From the NCBI GenBank assembly GCA_016705335.1, contig JADIYN010000027.1:1-64000 (forward strand): a stretch of 64,000 nucleotides of DNA. Reading direction: 5' to 3'. The notes below the pieces were generated by a model that saw only the letters and a list, made by a program, of their open reading frames with translations, searched no databases and was not told where the DNA came from. The translations under genes and the position numbers were made by a program. Shown piece after piece: positions 10,913-21,885 of this stretch. Each line of letters begins with the position of its first letter. Position 1 is the first letter of the stretch. The stretch is from Draconibacterium sp. GTDB taxonomy: Bacteria; Bacteroidota; Bacteroidia; Bacteroidales; Prolixibacteraceae.

Positions 10913-12869
10913 TCAAAATTGTTGAGTAATAATTTGCATATCATCAAAATAAACCGGTTCACTGCCTGCATTCCAAGGTAAACAATAGTGGACGAAAGTT
11001 TTTGATTTTCCAACAGAGTTGTGGTCAACACAATTTTTTTCCATCCGTTTTCATCACTCGTTTCAGGTTGGTCACTTTTTTGATAAAGATTTTTTTTGTT
11101 ATCGATTACTATAAAAACATTATTAAAGGAACCTAAATACCAAACGATTATTTCAATTCTTTCAATTTTATTTATATCATTTATAAAAATCCCATGACTG
11201 TAAGGATCGGCAGGTGTTAAGCACAAAGACGAACTATCACTTCTGTAAAAGTTGTGTCTTAAATGACTTATTGTGTCCGCCTTTGTGCCATTGGAAAACA
11301 AAATGTGGTTTTTAGTGCCTTCTATATTTTCAAAATTACAAGTTAAAGTATCGCTTTTGTAAATTGTTTTGGTTTGAATTTGATTTTGTAATGATTTTTG
11401 AGTTTTTTTCTTCAATAAAATAACCGGATATTCCTTTCCAATAATCTCCCAATCAGGACTGTTCAAATAAATATTTCTGTGTTTGTCGTTCTCTGTCTCC
11501 GACATCAAATAATTATTATCTAATAGTGAAAAAATAATATAGTCCGCATCGTTCACAGTCGGAAAAAAGTAAATGAATTGCCTTTGTGCCAAATGGGGTG
11601 TAAATGCATTAGATGAGCTAACTTTCGCATACTTTGGAATTAATTCTAACAGGTGATTAACTTTTCTGATATCAAAAGTGGTTTCATAAAAACTTTTGTC
11701 GTAGAATTTGATTTTAGATTTATAAAAAGTCCATGGAATTTCATGGTTACTGCTGTCCATTTTATGAACCGTCATCCCTGCTGTTAATATACACAATGCA
11801 ACAACCAAATACTTTTTTAGTTTAGCTGATTTCAAAGAAGTAAGTGCTAAAAAATACCGACGCAGGGACCAATGTACCACCTCAACTGAATAATAGGTTG
11901 CAAGTCCCCAGCGAAATGGGTCATCGTTCAATACTTTTTGTGCAACTATTGGAATGAACCAAATTAAATATTTAGGGCGGAATAACAGCACAAACCCACC
12001 CGAAACTAAATATACAATGTAAAACTCAAGCTTCACTCTATTATATTCCGGATTATCCAGATGATTTACAAAGAACATTTGAACAGACTTAAAAGGATGT
12101 TGAATAATGTATGAAATTGCTTCGCCCGGACTGCTTCCGAGTGCCGAATAATTAAAAAGCACATATTCTACACCCGGTGTTTCATTGGCTGGTATAAATA
12201 TCTTAAACAAAAGAATAAAATAAACTACCGAAATGAATATACCTGCAAAGGAGTACAGGACAGCTTTTTTATCTTTCCAATGTAAAAGTATAAGTACAAG
12301 AAAAATAGAAATAAACCAAAGTGGCATATTCTCTCTTGAAAACAACGAAAGAATCACGATTATAAAAGCAAAGATGTACTTTTTAATCTCAAAAAAATAC
12401 AGAAAAACGGGGACAAAACAAGCCGACATGATGGCAAGATTAACATCGGTGCCAAATGCTGAATACCTTCCGAATAACAAAAAAAAGTAAAGAATTACTC
12501 CTGATGTAAGCCAAATATTATCGGTTTTCAGTTGAATGAGTTTGAAGGTAAAATATGCCGCAACAAGTATTAAAACGGTTTGGATAATTATTAAAGTATA
12601 TGTCCCAGTCAACAATTTAGCAACCAATATACTGGCACAAAATACATAAGTGTAAACGAAAAATGATCTTGTAAAAAATTCCCTCTAAAAGTTGGCAAAG
12701 GACTAATCCTAAAATGAGAATAGTTCCAGAAGGCAAAGTTATAATTGGCATAGTCATAGGTAAATGTTTTAAAGAGATAATGGTTACCTATGCCAATAAA
12801 TGATATTAACAGGCCAAATAGAACCAGTAAGATGACAGGAATACTTTTTTTTTGAAAATGAAGCCTCAC
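10913..12869 (-). CDS. DUF2079-like membrane protein with C-terminal beta-rich domain (frameshifted)
   Basis: Membrane protein of about 652 residues. The N-terminal half has about ten helices and the DUF2079-like segment FTYDYANYNFAFWNYSHF, then TFRGNFLQDHFSFTLMYFVPVYW. Later YSALGSSPGEAISYIIQHP and FRWGLATYYSVEVV also fit that family, which is related to GT-C enzymes. From about residue 480 it is soluble and beta-rich, ending SEPVYFDDMQIITQQF. That tail resembles the tail of the next gene upstream. Slips lie near 12615 and 10945; the repaired stop is at 10913. The start at 12869 (MRLHFQKKSIPVILLVLFG) gives a positive N terminus and then a helix. Confidence 0.55.
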
Positions 12870-12918
12870 AGGAATGGTTTTACTTTATGCCAAATATATA
12901 TTTTTTCGCTAACATCTA

Positions 12919-14996
12919 TTATAGAATGACTTTGTGATACACTGAATCTATTTCAAATACTTTGATGCTCAAATCATCAAAATATGCTACTTCTTTTCTG
13001 GGGTTGTAAGGTATATTTTAAGGTTTTTGCCTTCCATTACAGGATTGACATACAAGTTTATCCGTAATAATTCCCAATCGTTATCATCAAATTTTATTGC
13101 TTCATTTTGAGCTTGGTAAAAGATTTGGGGATCATCAGCTGCAATAACAAGATAACCATTTGATGAGTTTGATTTTCTCCAAACATCGATTTGATAATGT
13201 TCTCCGATTTTCGTGTTCTTCAAATTGTAATCTAATGCAAACGGATTTGATTTTTCCAATTTGATTGAATATTTGCCTGATCTAGCATCCTCGGCTGAGA
13301 TAGCATTAACCGGACCGAACACTTCCGAATTTGATCCTGTAAAATACTTTTTGTCAGAAGTAAACTCATCGGCATTGAAATTAATAGTAAGACCAACTTG
13401 TTTAATGCTATCTTTTTCGGGACGTGTATATTTTAAAGTGTCAAGAATATATATGTTTTGAGGATTGCCGCCATAAACCTTTTTTAATGGAAACCCGAGT
13501 TTTTCCATTTCTATTATTTTGGAGGTATCGGCGGGAGCATTCATCAATAAAATCTTACTGCCGTTTGTTTCAATTATTTCCTGAAGAGATGTTTTCAGAT
13601 TCCAATTTAAGTATGTATTACTTGATAATTCAAAGAAATAGGTGCGTGGGTACATTTTCTTCAGATAAGGAAGCATTTTCCCTTTGGCAAAATCGTTCCC
13701 GAATTTCAATCCCGTAAATTTATTTATTGAATAGATGTAATAATTGATTTGTGTATAATTCTCAAAATTTTTTTCTACCCATAAATTTGTCGAATCTATC
13801 TCTTCGCTTGCTGCTTTGTATTGTCGGTTTGATATTATCATTTTTGCCGGATGGTTCCATCCAATAAAAAAAACAAGGCTAATAACAATGATGGGCAATA
13901 AAAATAATTTCAACCCATTTGTCTTGGCAAGTTTTAAAATGAAATCAATATTAATATATAATGAAATTCCTGAAAGCAGAAGCACTGGAATAAGATAATG
14001 GTTTCCCACCATAATGTTTTGCCACAAGCAATATCCCAAAAACGAAAACACCAAAGAAACCAGTTAAGAATTTTAATTCCCAATGAAAAAGTTTTGTTTT
14101 TTTAATCAACAAAATTGTAATGACAGTAAAGGTTGTTACTGACATGGCTACCAAAATCAGTGGGTTGCTACCAATAATTTTCTTAATATTGGGAAAATAA
14201 GTTTTGAAATCGATAAATTGATTCTCGCCATGACCGTAAATGCCCGAATGGTTTATCATATTCCTGAACCAATAAAACATGGCATCATACTCTGGTATGG
14301 CTGGAATAGTGAACAGTATAAATGAAGGAACCACACCCAATAAATATAGGACTTTACTTTTCACCCTTGGAAGCACGATCAAAGGGAAAATAGTTAACGG
14401 TAAAAATGTAGCTTTTGTGCCTAATCCAGCACCTGTAATCAATGCAAAAAGAATTACATATTTCCAGTCATTTTTATCTTCATCGTGATAATACCAAAAT
14501 ATAAGGATGACATACAATCCGGTTAAGAAAAACAATAATGGTTCTGGTGAAAGGCTGGCAAATGTAATACTCAAAATATAGCTTGAAACTAACATGCATA
14601 GCTGCATAAAAAGTGCACGCCATACCGAATTTGTTTTTTTGAAAACTATCCATCCAAGCAAAAGAAGAAAAACTGAGTTTAACACAACCATTACTTTTCT
14701 TATGCTTTCAATAAATCCCCTGGTTGCCTTAAGACATTTTCAACTGCTCTGTCGTTTTCAGTTTGAAGAAATAAATGCTTTACTCCTATAGTTACCGCAC
14801 TGAGTTGTATTAAAGTGGTTCCAGGGTTATCGATGTGGCCAACACTCTGTAAATCACAAATACACAATGCATTCATTAAATAGATATACTCTGGATCATT
14901 AGGATAATTATTTCGATTAAAATTCAAACCGGCCCAAAGAAAAACAAGAGGAATAATTACTACAATATGTTTGACAAAACTGTATTTTTCTTTCAT
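12919..14996 (-). CDS. GT39-like membrane glycosyltransferase with C-terminal carbohydrate-binding-like domain (frameshifted)
   Basis: About 692 residues. The first 360 are membrane-spanning, with an early periplasmic loop NYPNDPEYIYLMNAL resembling the D/E-bearing loop of GT-C enzymes. GHIDNPGTTLIQLSAVTIG and GLGTKATFLPLTIFPLIV follow. The soluble C-terminal part includes FNADEFTSDKKYF, DARSGKYSIKLEKSN and, after a slip near 13010, PRKEVAYFDDLSIKVFE with the stop at 12919. This reads like a jelly-roll carbohydrate-binding module facing the periplasm. Other slips lie near 14697 and 13990. The neighbouring DUF2079-like gene has a similar tail. Substrate unknown; the family assignment is by topology and motif memory. 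Confidence 0.55.
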
Positions 14997-15044
14997 TATG
15001 CCTTGTTTATCAAGTCTTTAACTTCTAGTTAAAACAAATAAAAA

Positions 15045-15790
15045 TTATCGTTTTCGTAAAAGATAATATTGTTGGCCAATCCCCATTTTGCAACCTAAAT
15101 TGAACAGAAGTTTTAAGACACCTAATCCATAAATACTGCTATTTTTAGGTTTATACTCGATGCATCGTCAAAATATTTTGTAGGGCATGTTATTTCTGCA
15201 ATTTCAAAACCTGCGTACCAGATTTGTGCAAGCATTTGATTATCAAAAACAAAATTATCAGAGTTGACATTGTAATTTACAGTTTCCAGAACCTCTCTTG
15301 TAAATGCCCTGTAACCGGTGTGGTACTCCGAAAGTTTTGCATTCATTAAAATATTCTGGAAAAGTGTTAACCCGCGATTGGCAATATATTTTATCACCGG
15401 CATTCCACCTTTTAATGCACCCTTCCCAAGAATCCTTGAACCCAAAACCACGTGATATAATCCGCTGCCCAGTAAATTTGCCATAGCCGGAATCAGTTTT
15501 GGTGTGTACTGGTAATCAGGGTGAAGCATAATTACAATGTCGGCGCCAATTTCGAGGGCTTTGTTGTAACATGATTTTTGGTTACCGCCATAACCTTTGT
15601 TAAACTCGTGTTCCACAATGTGCTCAATACCAAGATTTTTCCCAACTTCTATAGTGTTGTCCTTGCTCAAATCGTCAACAAGAATTACTTCATCAACAAT
15701 ATTAAAATCGATTTCGTTATAGGTAATTTCGAGTGTTTTTGCAGCGTTGTAGGCGGGTAGTACCACTACCACTTTTTTGTTATTGATCAT
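15045..15790 (-). CDS. GT2 glycosyltransferase (one frameshift near 3' end)
   Basis: Glycosyltransferase family 2, dolichol-phosphate mannose/glucose synthase type. It starts MINNKKVVVVLPAYNAAKTL. EVILVDDLSKDNT carries the conserved Asp pair, EHEFNKGYGGNQKSCYNKAL the donor-binding region, VIMLHPDYQYTPKLIP the DxD equivalent, and VVLGSRILGKGALKGGMP the acceptor loop. EYHTGYRAFTREVLE follows. The frame slips near 15147 and continues to the TAA at 15045, ending QQYYLLRKR, for about 248 residues. Homologues sit next to membrane glycosyltransferases and methyltransferases, as here. The sugar cannot be told from the sequence. Confidence 0.8.
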
Positions 15791-15824
15791 GTTTTACTGA
15801 TTATTAGCTGATGAAGTACAATAT

Positions 15825-16524
15825 TTATTGTTGCTTTTCGAGTTTTCTTTTTTTTGCGTTTTGGCTTTTCTTGATCAATTTTACCAATATGTACAAAATT
15901 GAAATTGGAATAACCAGGTACAAAAACAGGTTAAAACTTATGAGCTCACGGTATAATGAAATGGCAAGTAATCCAACAAAATAAATGAAAAGTGAGTTGT
16001 ATTCTTTCATTACAACTTTTCCCCAGTTAAAACTATAACCTTTAAAAGCTGAACCCAGTTTCGATAATTTTGGGATAAGTGCGTGTACATTCTTGCGAAA
16101 CAAATCAAACTGTTCACCAAATTTTCCGAAAAGAAAATCTTCTTCGGCTTTTATAATTGCGTAGTAAATAAAAAGGTAAACCGGGAAAATAATAAAAGTA
16201 AACAATGCTGAGTTTGCAAATATTCCGAATCCCAGTAAAATTGACAAATTACCCAGATACATTGGATTCCGGCAAATGCTGTAAATTCCTTCAGTTACGA
16301 GTTTTTCGGCATAAATCGTACGGTTTTTCCCACCGCGAACAATATATTCAAGTCCAATTGTTGTGCAGCGGGTTGTAATTCCAAAAATAATAATTGCCAA
16401 CCCCACCACTAATGCGAGTGTTTCGTTGGCAAACACAACCGGAGTTGGAATAAAAAGTGTTGCATAAAGCACCGGGAAAAGAAATTGCGGTAGTGAAAAA
16501 GAAGTTTCCGATTTTTACAATCAT
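15825..16524 (-). CDS. membrane methyltransferase, ICMT/PEMT family (one frameshift)
   Basis: Integral membrane SAM-dependent methyltransferase of the isoprenylcysteine carboxyl methyltransferase / phospholipid methyltransferase superfamily, about 233 residues. The core signature is visible: LVTEGIYSICRNPMYLGNL followed by a helix and then IIKAEEDFLFGKFGEQFDLF, where R, NP and Y plus the EE pair form the cofactor and active site. The start at 16524 gives MIVKIGNFFF; a slip near 16480 joins it to the long open frame. Two extra C-terminal helices (FIYFVGLLAISLYREL and on) extend it beyond the catalytic core. It is 13 nt downstream of cmoA. Its substrate, lipid or prenyl, is not known. Confidence 0.7.
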
Positions 16525-16537
16525 AATTTTAGTTGTA

Positions 16538-17270
16538 TTATTTAAGTGCCACCATTCCGGCAAAATTGTACCATTTGAAAAAAGTTTCGCATGAATGAAA
16601 ACCGGCTTCAGTAAGCATTTCAATGTTTTCGCTCACTTTGTACGGAATCAGAACATTTTCCAACATTTCACGTTTTTGCGAAATTTCCATTTCATCGTAA
16701 TTGTTACGCCGTTTAAAGTCGTAATAATATTTTATGAACTCGCGGTTGAACACAGTACTTTCGGCTAATACCTTTTCGATAAGGATTATCGCCCCCACCC
16801 GGATTAAGCTGGTTGTAAATCGATTGAATCAGTTTCTGCCGGTTTTTTGGCCTTACGAATTGCAGAGTCAGGCAAAGTACAACAGTTGAAGCATTTTCAA
16901 TTTTAACTTCTTTATCCAAATCTCCTTCAACAAGCGTCAGCGGGCGTGTAAATGAGTTGCGTTCAAGGTTTATCCGGCATTTTTCGAGCATCTCCTTTGA
17001 ATTGTCGATACCCACAAATGGGATTGACTGATCAAGCATAGTATTTAATGCCAAAAAAGTTGTGCCTGTTGAACAACCCAAATCGTACAGCGCTGTATCA
17101 GGTTTTGCATAATCACGCGCAATTTCGCTAATCATGCGGTGGATTTCGAGATAAAACGGTACCGAACGTGTAACCATATTATCGAAAACCCGAACCACAT
17201 TTGCATCAAACTTAAAATCACTTGACTTTTCAAATTGATCTTTGAAAATCTGATCTTCTTCAGTATTCAT
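16538..17270 (-). CDS. cmoA: carboxy-S-adenosyl-L-methionine synthase (one frameshift)
   Basis: CmoA converts SAM and prephenate to carboxy-SAM, used to make cmo5U in tRNA wobble positions. Family features: the start MNTEEDQIFKDQFEKSSDFKF, then FDANVVRVFDNMVTRSVPFY, motif I LYDLGCSTGTTFLAL, the acidic VGIDNSKEMLEKCR, and TVVLCLTLQFVRPKNRQKLI. A slip in the GGG run near 16790 separates this from AIILIEKVLAEST and the C-terminal EAGFHSCETFFKWYNFAGMVALK. Repaired length is about 244 residues, normal for CmoA. No cmoB is visible nearby. A general class I methyltransferase is the alternative, but the match over the whole length is good. Confidence 0.8.
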
Positions 17271-17427
17271 TTTGTATTGTTTTTTTAAAGAGTGTCAAAA
17301 ATAAAATAATTTTTCGGGAAACTCATTAAGTTTAAATATTCTGTTTGAGTGACAAACATTTGCAGCATTTACTTACTCAACCTGATTTGGCTCACTTAGT
17401 AATGAATAATAACAAATCAATGCTTTT

Positions 17428-19819
17428 TCAAAGTTTTAACTTTCCCATAAACCGGGTGGCAAAAGTTGCAAATGTCACCACCGACACCGAACTGATTGGC
17501 ATTAAAATAGCAGCAATGACAGGCGAAAGATTTCCGGTAAGAGCGATTGAAATACCAATGATATTGTAAAAGAAAGAAATTGTAAAACTGAGTTTAACGA
17601 TATTCAGAGAAGTTTTGGTAAACCGGATAAATTTGGCCAGCCGTTGAAACTGCGCCGCTTCTAATACAGCATCGCTGGCAGGTGAGAAATGATATACTTT
17701 ATCGGCAACTGTGAGTGCTATCGCTTTGCATCAATGCCCCTGCGTCGTTCAGCCCGTCGCCAGTCATTAAAATGGTTTCCCCTTTTTCCTGAAGTTCCTT
17801 GATAAATTCAGCTTTATCGGCAGGTTTTTGATCGAAAAACATTTTGTCTTTTTCAAAAAATCCTGTCAGATTTTTAGCTTCTGCATCATTGTCGCCTGAA
17901 ATCAGATATATTTTGAATTTCGATTTTAATGTTTTCAAAACTTCTCCAAACCCTTCGCGATATTTGTTACTGATGGTGTAAAAACCTTTAACTTTCTCAT
18001 TGACAGAAACAAAAACTATCGAACTTTCGCGGGTTGATTCACTTTTTTTATTGCAAACATATTCTTCGGAACCAATTTTTATATTGTAGTTGCCTGCTTT
18101 TCCAAAAATGCCTCTCCCTGCAACTTCAACAAAATGTTCGGGAGATTGATAGTTTAAATGACGATAAGAAGATGAAATAGAATGACTTAAGGGGTGAGTG
18201 GATTGTTTTGAAATCGAAAAAACAGCATCCATTTCCTCTTTGGATAGTGTTTCACCGGAGTAATTAATTTTAGTTTCGTTGGGTTGCGTGATAGTGCCTG
18301 TTTTATCGAACACAACCACCGAGATATGCGACATTTTCTCAATAACTCCTGTGTTTTTTATATATAATCCCGCTTTCCCGAAAATACGCATCGTGTTTCC
18401 AAAAGTAAACGGGATTGAAAGTGCCAGCGCACATGGACAGGCAATAATTAAAACTGATGTGAAAACAAAAATTGCCGTGTGGGTTTCGCCGTTCCAAAAC
18501 CAGAATGCAAACCCGGCAATGGCAATGGCAATAATAATGACAGTAAAATACTGGCTAATTTTATCGGAAAGGGTTTTTAGTGAATCTGAAGGTTTTTCGT
18601 ATGATTTATCCTGGTTCCAGAGTTTTGTTAAATGACTTTGATTTACCTCTTTTTGCACTCTTATTTTGATAATTCCACCCATTTGGCGGCCACCTGCATA
18701 AATAAAATCTTCTGCTTTTTTAACAACCGGGCTTGATTCACCGGTTACAAAACTGTAATCAATCTGGCCCTCCCCATCAATCAAAATTGAATCAGCAGGA
18801 ATCAATTCCTTGTTCCGGATTATCAGTTCATCATCCATTACAATGTTTTCGAGCAAAATACTCTCTTCTATTTGTTTGTTGATTTTTGTAACTGCAATGG
18901 GGAAATATGATTTGTAATTTCGCTCAAACGAAAGTGCCTCGTACGTATGGCTTTGATACCATTTACCCACAAGCATAAAGAATATCAGTCCCGAAAGGCT
19001 GTCGCAATACCCCGAACCACCGGTATGGAATATTTCGTAAGTTGTTACTAAAAACAAAACAATTATACCAAGTGCAATTGGCAAATCGATGCTTATATTT
19101 TTCTTCAGCAGGTTTTTAATTGCCGATATATAATAATCGCTGCCGCTATAAAACACTACAGGTATAACAAGTATGTAACTCAAAATACTGAAAACCGATT
19201 GCAGATTGTCATTCAGCGGTTCGCCATTAAAATAGGCGGGTAAACTGTATGTCATCACATTAATAAAAACAAAACCCGCAATTCCAATTTTGTAAAGCAG
19301 CTTTTTATAAGACTGATTGTCCTCTTTTTTGTCGCTCATACTCTGCGAAAGATCAGGTATATAGTGAATCGATGAAAGCAGTTCAACCAATTGGCGCAAT
19401 GTAATTACCGATTCATCAAATGTAATGTCAACCTCCTTTTTTGTGAAATTTACAAACGAATACCTGATACCTTTATTTAGTTTTTCAAGATTTTCGAGCA
19501 ACCAAATGCAAGATGCACAATGAATTACAGGAATAAAAAACTTTACTTTCGAAATATTGCCTTCGCTGAAAGTGATAAGTTTTTCTTTTACTTCAGCATT
19601 GTCCAAAAATGCATATTTATTGCCAAACTCGGTGGTGGTTTCCAGTTTTACTCCCGGCGTTTCCTCAAGTTTGTAGTAATTGTATAATTTATTTTCATGC
19701 AACAACTGGTAAACCGTTTTGCATCCTTTACAGCAAAAGATCTTTTCTTCCCAAATCACAGGTGTTTTCCCGCAATCGGCGCCACAGTGGATGCAATTAT
19801 TTGTATTTGATTGGTTCAT
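17428..19819 (-). CDS. ccoI: CcoI/FixI-type copper P1B-ATPase (one frameshift)
   Basis: Membrane copper pump needed to metallate the cbb3 oxidase. The N terminus has the FixI metal domain with CIHCGADCG and FCCKGCKTVYQLL, then an HMA domain with HCASCIWLLE. Six or more helices surround the ion site ACPCALALS, with phosphorylation motif DKTGTI, phosphatase loop TGESSP and hinge TGDGLNDAGAL. A slip near 17720 would truncate it; in the next frame it runs on through DKVYHFSPASDAVLEA and two helices to TRFMGKLKL, stop at 17428, about 797 residues. It lies at the end of the cco cluster, separated from SafE by a toxin-antitoxin pair. Confidence 0.85.
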
Positions 19820-19836
19820 GAAACCAGCGACCTGAT

Positions 19837-20238
19837 TTACGACTTATTAATAATTGTTGAAATATATGAAATGAAGTCCTTCATTTCAGTAAACATTTCA
19901 ATGACCACCAATTCTTCGAATTCTATAAAAGTGTCGTAATCCCCTTTTGTTCTACGATTATATGCCTTATTGATAATCTTGCCATATTTCGGATCGACCA
20001 ATCCCTTATGAATGAAATTTCTATTAAACCAACCCAAAAGTTGAGTATGCTTTGAAGTTTCAAATTGATTTGCAGTTCCCAAAGCTAAAAGTGAATAAAA
20101 CATACCATAATAGATTCGGTTTATAGCTGAACGTAAGCGCTTATTTTCCAACAAGAGCTCCACATCCAATATTGTTTCCCGGGCTTGTTCAAGTCTATAA
20201 AGAATCAAACTTTCCCTATCTTTCTCTTCAATGGTCAT
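19837..20238 (-). CDS. HEPN domain protein (putative toxin of a HEPN-MNT pair)
   Basis: Small helical protein of 133 residues. RSAINRIYYGMFYSLLAL and the later INKAYNRRTKGDYDTF are characteristic of HEPN-domain proteins that pair with minimal nucleotidyltransferases. In such pairs the HEPN protein is usually an RNase-like toxin and the partner neutralises it. The frame is intact. It overlaps the upstream nucleotidyltransferase gene by 4 nt (20235-20238), the normal arrangement of these pairs. The classical RX4-6H ribonuclease motif is not obvious, so catalytic activity is uncertain. It sits inside the cco cluster between SafE and ccoI, a likely insertion. Confidence 0.75.
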   Translation of the reverse strand: MTIEEKDRESLILYRLEQARETILDVELLLENKRLRSAINRIYYGMFYSLLALGTANQFETSKHTQLLGWFNRNFIHKGLVDPKYGKIINKAYNRRTKGDYDTFIEFEELVVIEMFTEMKDFISYISTIINKS

Positions 20239-20555
20239 GCGTAAATTCCAGACTTTATTGCTTTGCTATAAACAGCTTGCCTTCCCCGAACGGAATTAAT
20301 TTCCGATTCTGCTAAAATGTGTACATCAAAAATTATATCGTACTTTATACCAATTTCATAGCACAAATCAAGTATTATATTTTCATCATTACCGGAATAT
20401 TCCTTTCCTAGAATTATCAATATATCATAATCGGAGAATTCATGCGACTTTCCGGTTGCCTGGGAACCAAAGAGAATGACATCATTTACTGAATTATTAA
20501 AATTTTTAATTAAATGATTCTTTAAGATTTGTAGTATTTTGGACTTGCTCACCAT
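20235..20555 (-). CDS. MNT-type nucleotidyltransferase domain protein (putative antitoxin)
   Basis: Minimal nucleotidyltransferase of about 106 residues with the hallmark VILFGSQATGKSHEFSDYDILI: the GS motif and the D-x-D metal pair of the DNA polymerase beta fold. IIFDVHILAESEI supplies a third acidic residue. I chose the ATG at 20555 (MVSKSKILQ), three codons inside the longest open frame, because that frame opens with TTG. MNT antitoxins act by NMP transfer to, or direct binding of, the HEPN partner encoded immediately downstream with a 4-nt overlap. Together they form a complete two-gene module with no other cargo. Confidence 0.75.
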   Translation of the reverse strand: MVSKSKILQILKNHLIKNFNNSVNDVILFGSQATGKSHEFSDYDILIILGKEYSGNDENIILDLCYEIGIKYDIIFDVHILAESEINSVRGRQAVYSKAIKSGIYA

Positions 20556-20605
20556 GAAAAACAATTTTTTCTAAAAGTACAAAAAATGTCTAAACTCTGC
20601 GAAAA

Positions 20606-21365
20606 TCATTTCTTCGAACAACAATCCCCTTTTGGTTCCTGAATCAGACTTGAAGTATTTTTTTCAAGACTCTTTTCGAATTTTTGCTCAATCTTTTGCT
20701 TTTCGGGACTTAAATACGGTATTCCCAAACTTAACCCGCGAAGGATAAAAAGCAACCCAACCACAATCACCATAACCGTAATTAGTTTGTTTATTTTTCT
20801 TCTGATTGCCTGACTCATAATATTTCCGGCCAACGAAATGGTAAGTAACATCGGGATAGTTCCCAGCCCAAAGAGTATCATATAAAGTGTGCCCTCAGCG
20901 GCATTGCCGGTTCCAATTGCACCGGCAATGGCCATATAAACCAAACCGCACGGCAATAAACCATTGAGCATACCAATAAAAAAAAGGCTTTGAAACGAAC
21001 GGATTGAAAACATTTCGCCAATACGTTTTTTGAGTTTCCCAACAAATGAAAACATGCTTTTGTCCATTCGATACTGGTTTTGAAAAGTGCCGGAAACAAC
21101 ACGGAAATAATCATCACAACACCCATTATTACAGATATCTTTTGCTGAACACCGATCATTTGAATTCCTTGTCCGAGCACCCGAAAATAGCACCCATTAT
21201 TCCGTAGGTAATCGTTCGGCCCACGTTATAAAGTGTTCCTCCAAATATTTTTTGGAGAACCGTATTTCCGTGAAGTGGCAAGGCAATTGCAATTGGGCCA
21301 CACATTCCGGCGCAATGGAAACTTCCCATCAAACCGAGGACAAGAGCTGAAAATAAAATTGCCAT
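20606..21365 (-). CDS. sulfite exporter TauE/SafE family membrane protein of the cco cluster (frameshifted)
   Basis: Six-helix membrane protein of the DsbD_2/TauE-SafE type found next to cbb3 oxidase assembly genes in Bacteroidota, presumably helping copper or thiol handling. It starts MAILFSALVLGLMGSFHCAGMCGPI, with the paired Cys (HCAGMCGP) typical of the family. It continues with GMLNGLLPCGLVYMAIAGAI, where PCG is the second conserved Cys site, and ends with a charged Cys-rich tail KGDCCSKK. Two slips between about 21060 and 21190 split it. Repaired length is about 253 residues. ccoH and ccoG lie directly upstream. Confidence 0.75.
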
Positions 21366-21430
21366 TTTTTAAAAATTTATGTGATGATTTGAATTTCAGG
21401 CATCAGGAAAAAGAACATACAAAAGTATTT

Positions 21431-21871
21431 TTACTGAATAACCACTGGTTTATCGATTTCGTATTTCAATCCTGCAGAATACCATGAAAGTTTTATAATA
21501 TATCTACCTGAAACCAGATTGCTTCTGTTGATATTCAGGCTGTTTTCAGTAAAAATCATGGGGAATGTAATATCCATTTTACTGCTTGAAGGGCGATATA
21601 AAAGCACTCTCCCCGAATCCAGCTTTGAAACAATCGATTTTTCAAAATCAACCTGCAAATGGTCATCTTTTAACAAAACCTGAATTGAATCGGTTAAAGC
21701 AAGAGAACGGGCATTTACATTCATTTGGTCGGTGTAATCAACTCCTTTTTCATAATAATCCTTGTGCACAAGGTTTACATCCTGTCTCATTGCAAATGTG
21801 ATAAACACTGCACAAGCCAGCAAAAACAGTATCAAAAAAATTAAAATCCCAGTTCCCCAATTGAATTTCAT
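21431..21871 (-). CDS. ccoH: FixH/CcoH family protein
   Basis: Single-pass inner-membrane assembly factor for cbb3 oxidase. The frame is intact, 146 residues. After MKFNWG comes one helix (ILIFLILFLLACAVFITFAM), then the FixH landmark VHKDYYEKGVDYTDQM, and a beta-rich periplasmic domain ending YEIDKPVVIQ. It is 14 nt downstream of the repaired end of ccoG, matching the usual ccoG-ccoH order. In other bacteria CcoH stabilises the oxidase and works with the CcoI copper pump, which lies a few genes downstream here. Confidence 0.85.
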   Translation of the reverse strand: MKFNWGTGILIFLILFLLACAVFITFAMRQDVNLVHKDYYEKGVDYTDQMNVNARSLALTDSIQVLLKDDHLQVDFEKSIVSKLDSGRVLLYRPSSSKMDITFPMIFTENSLNINRSNLVSGRYIIKLSWYSAGLKYEIDKPVVIQ

Positions 21872-21885
21872 GTTAATGAATAATT

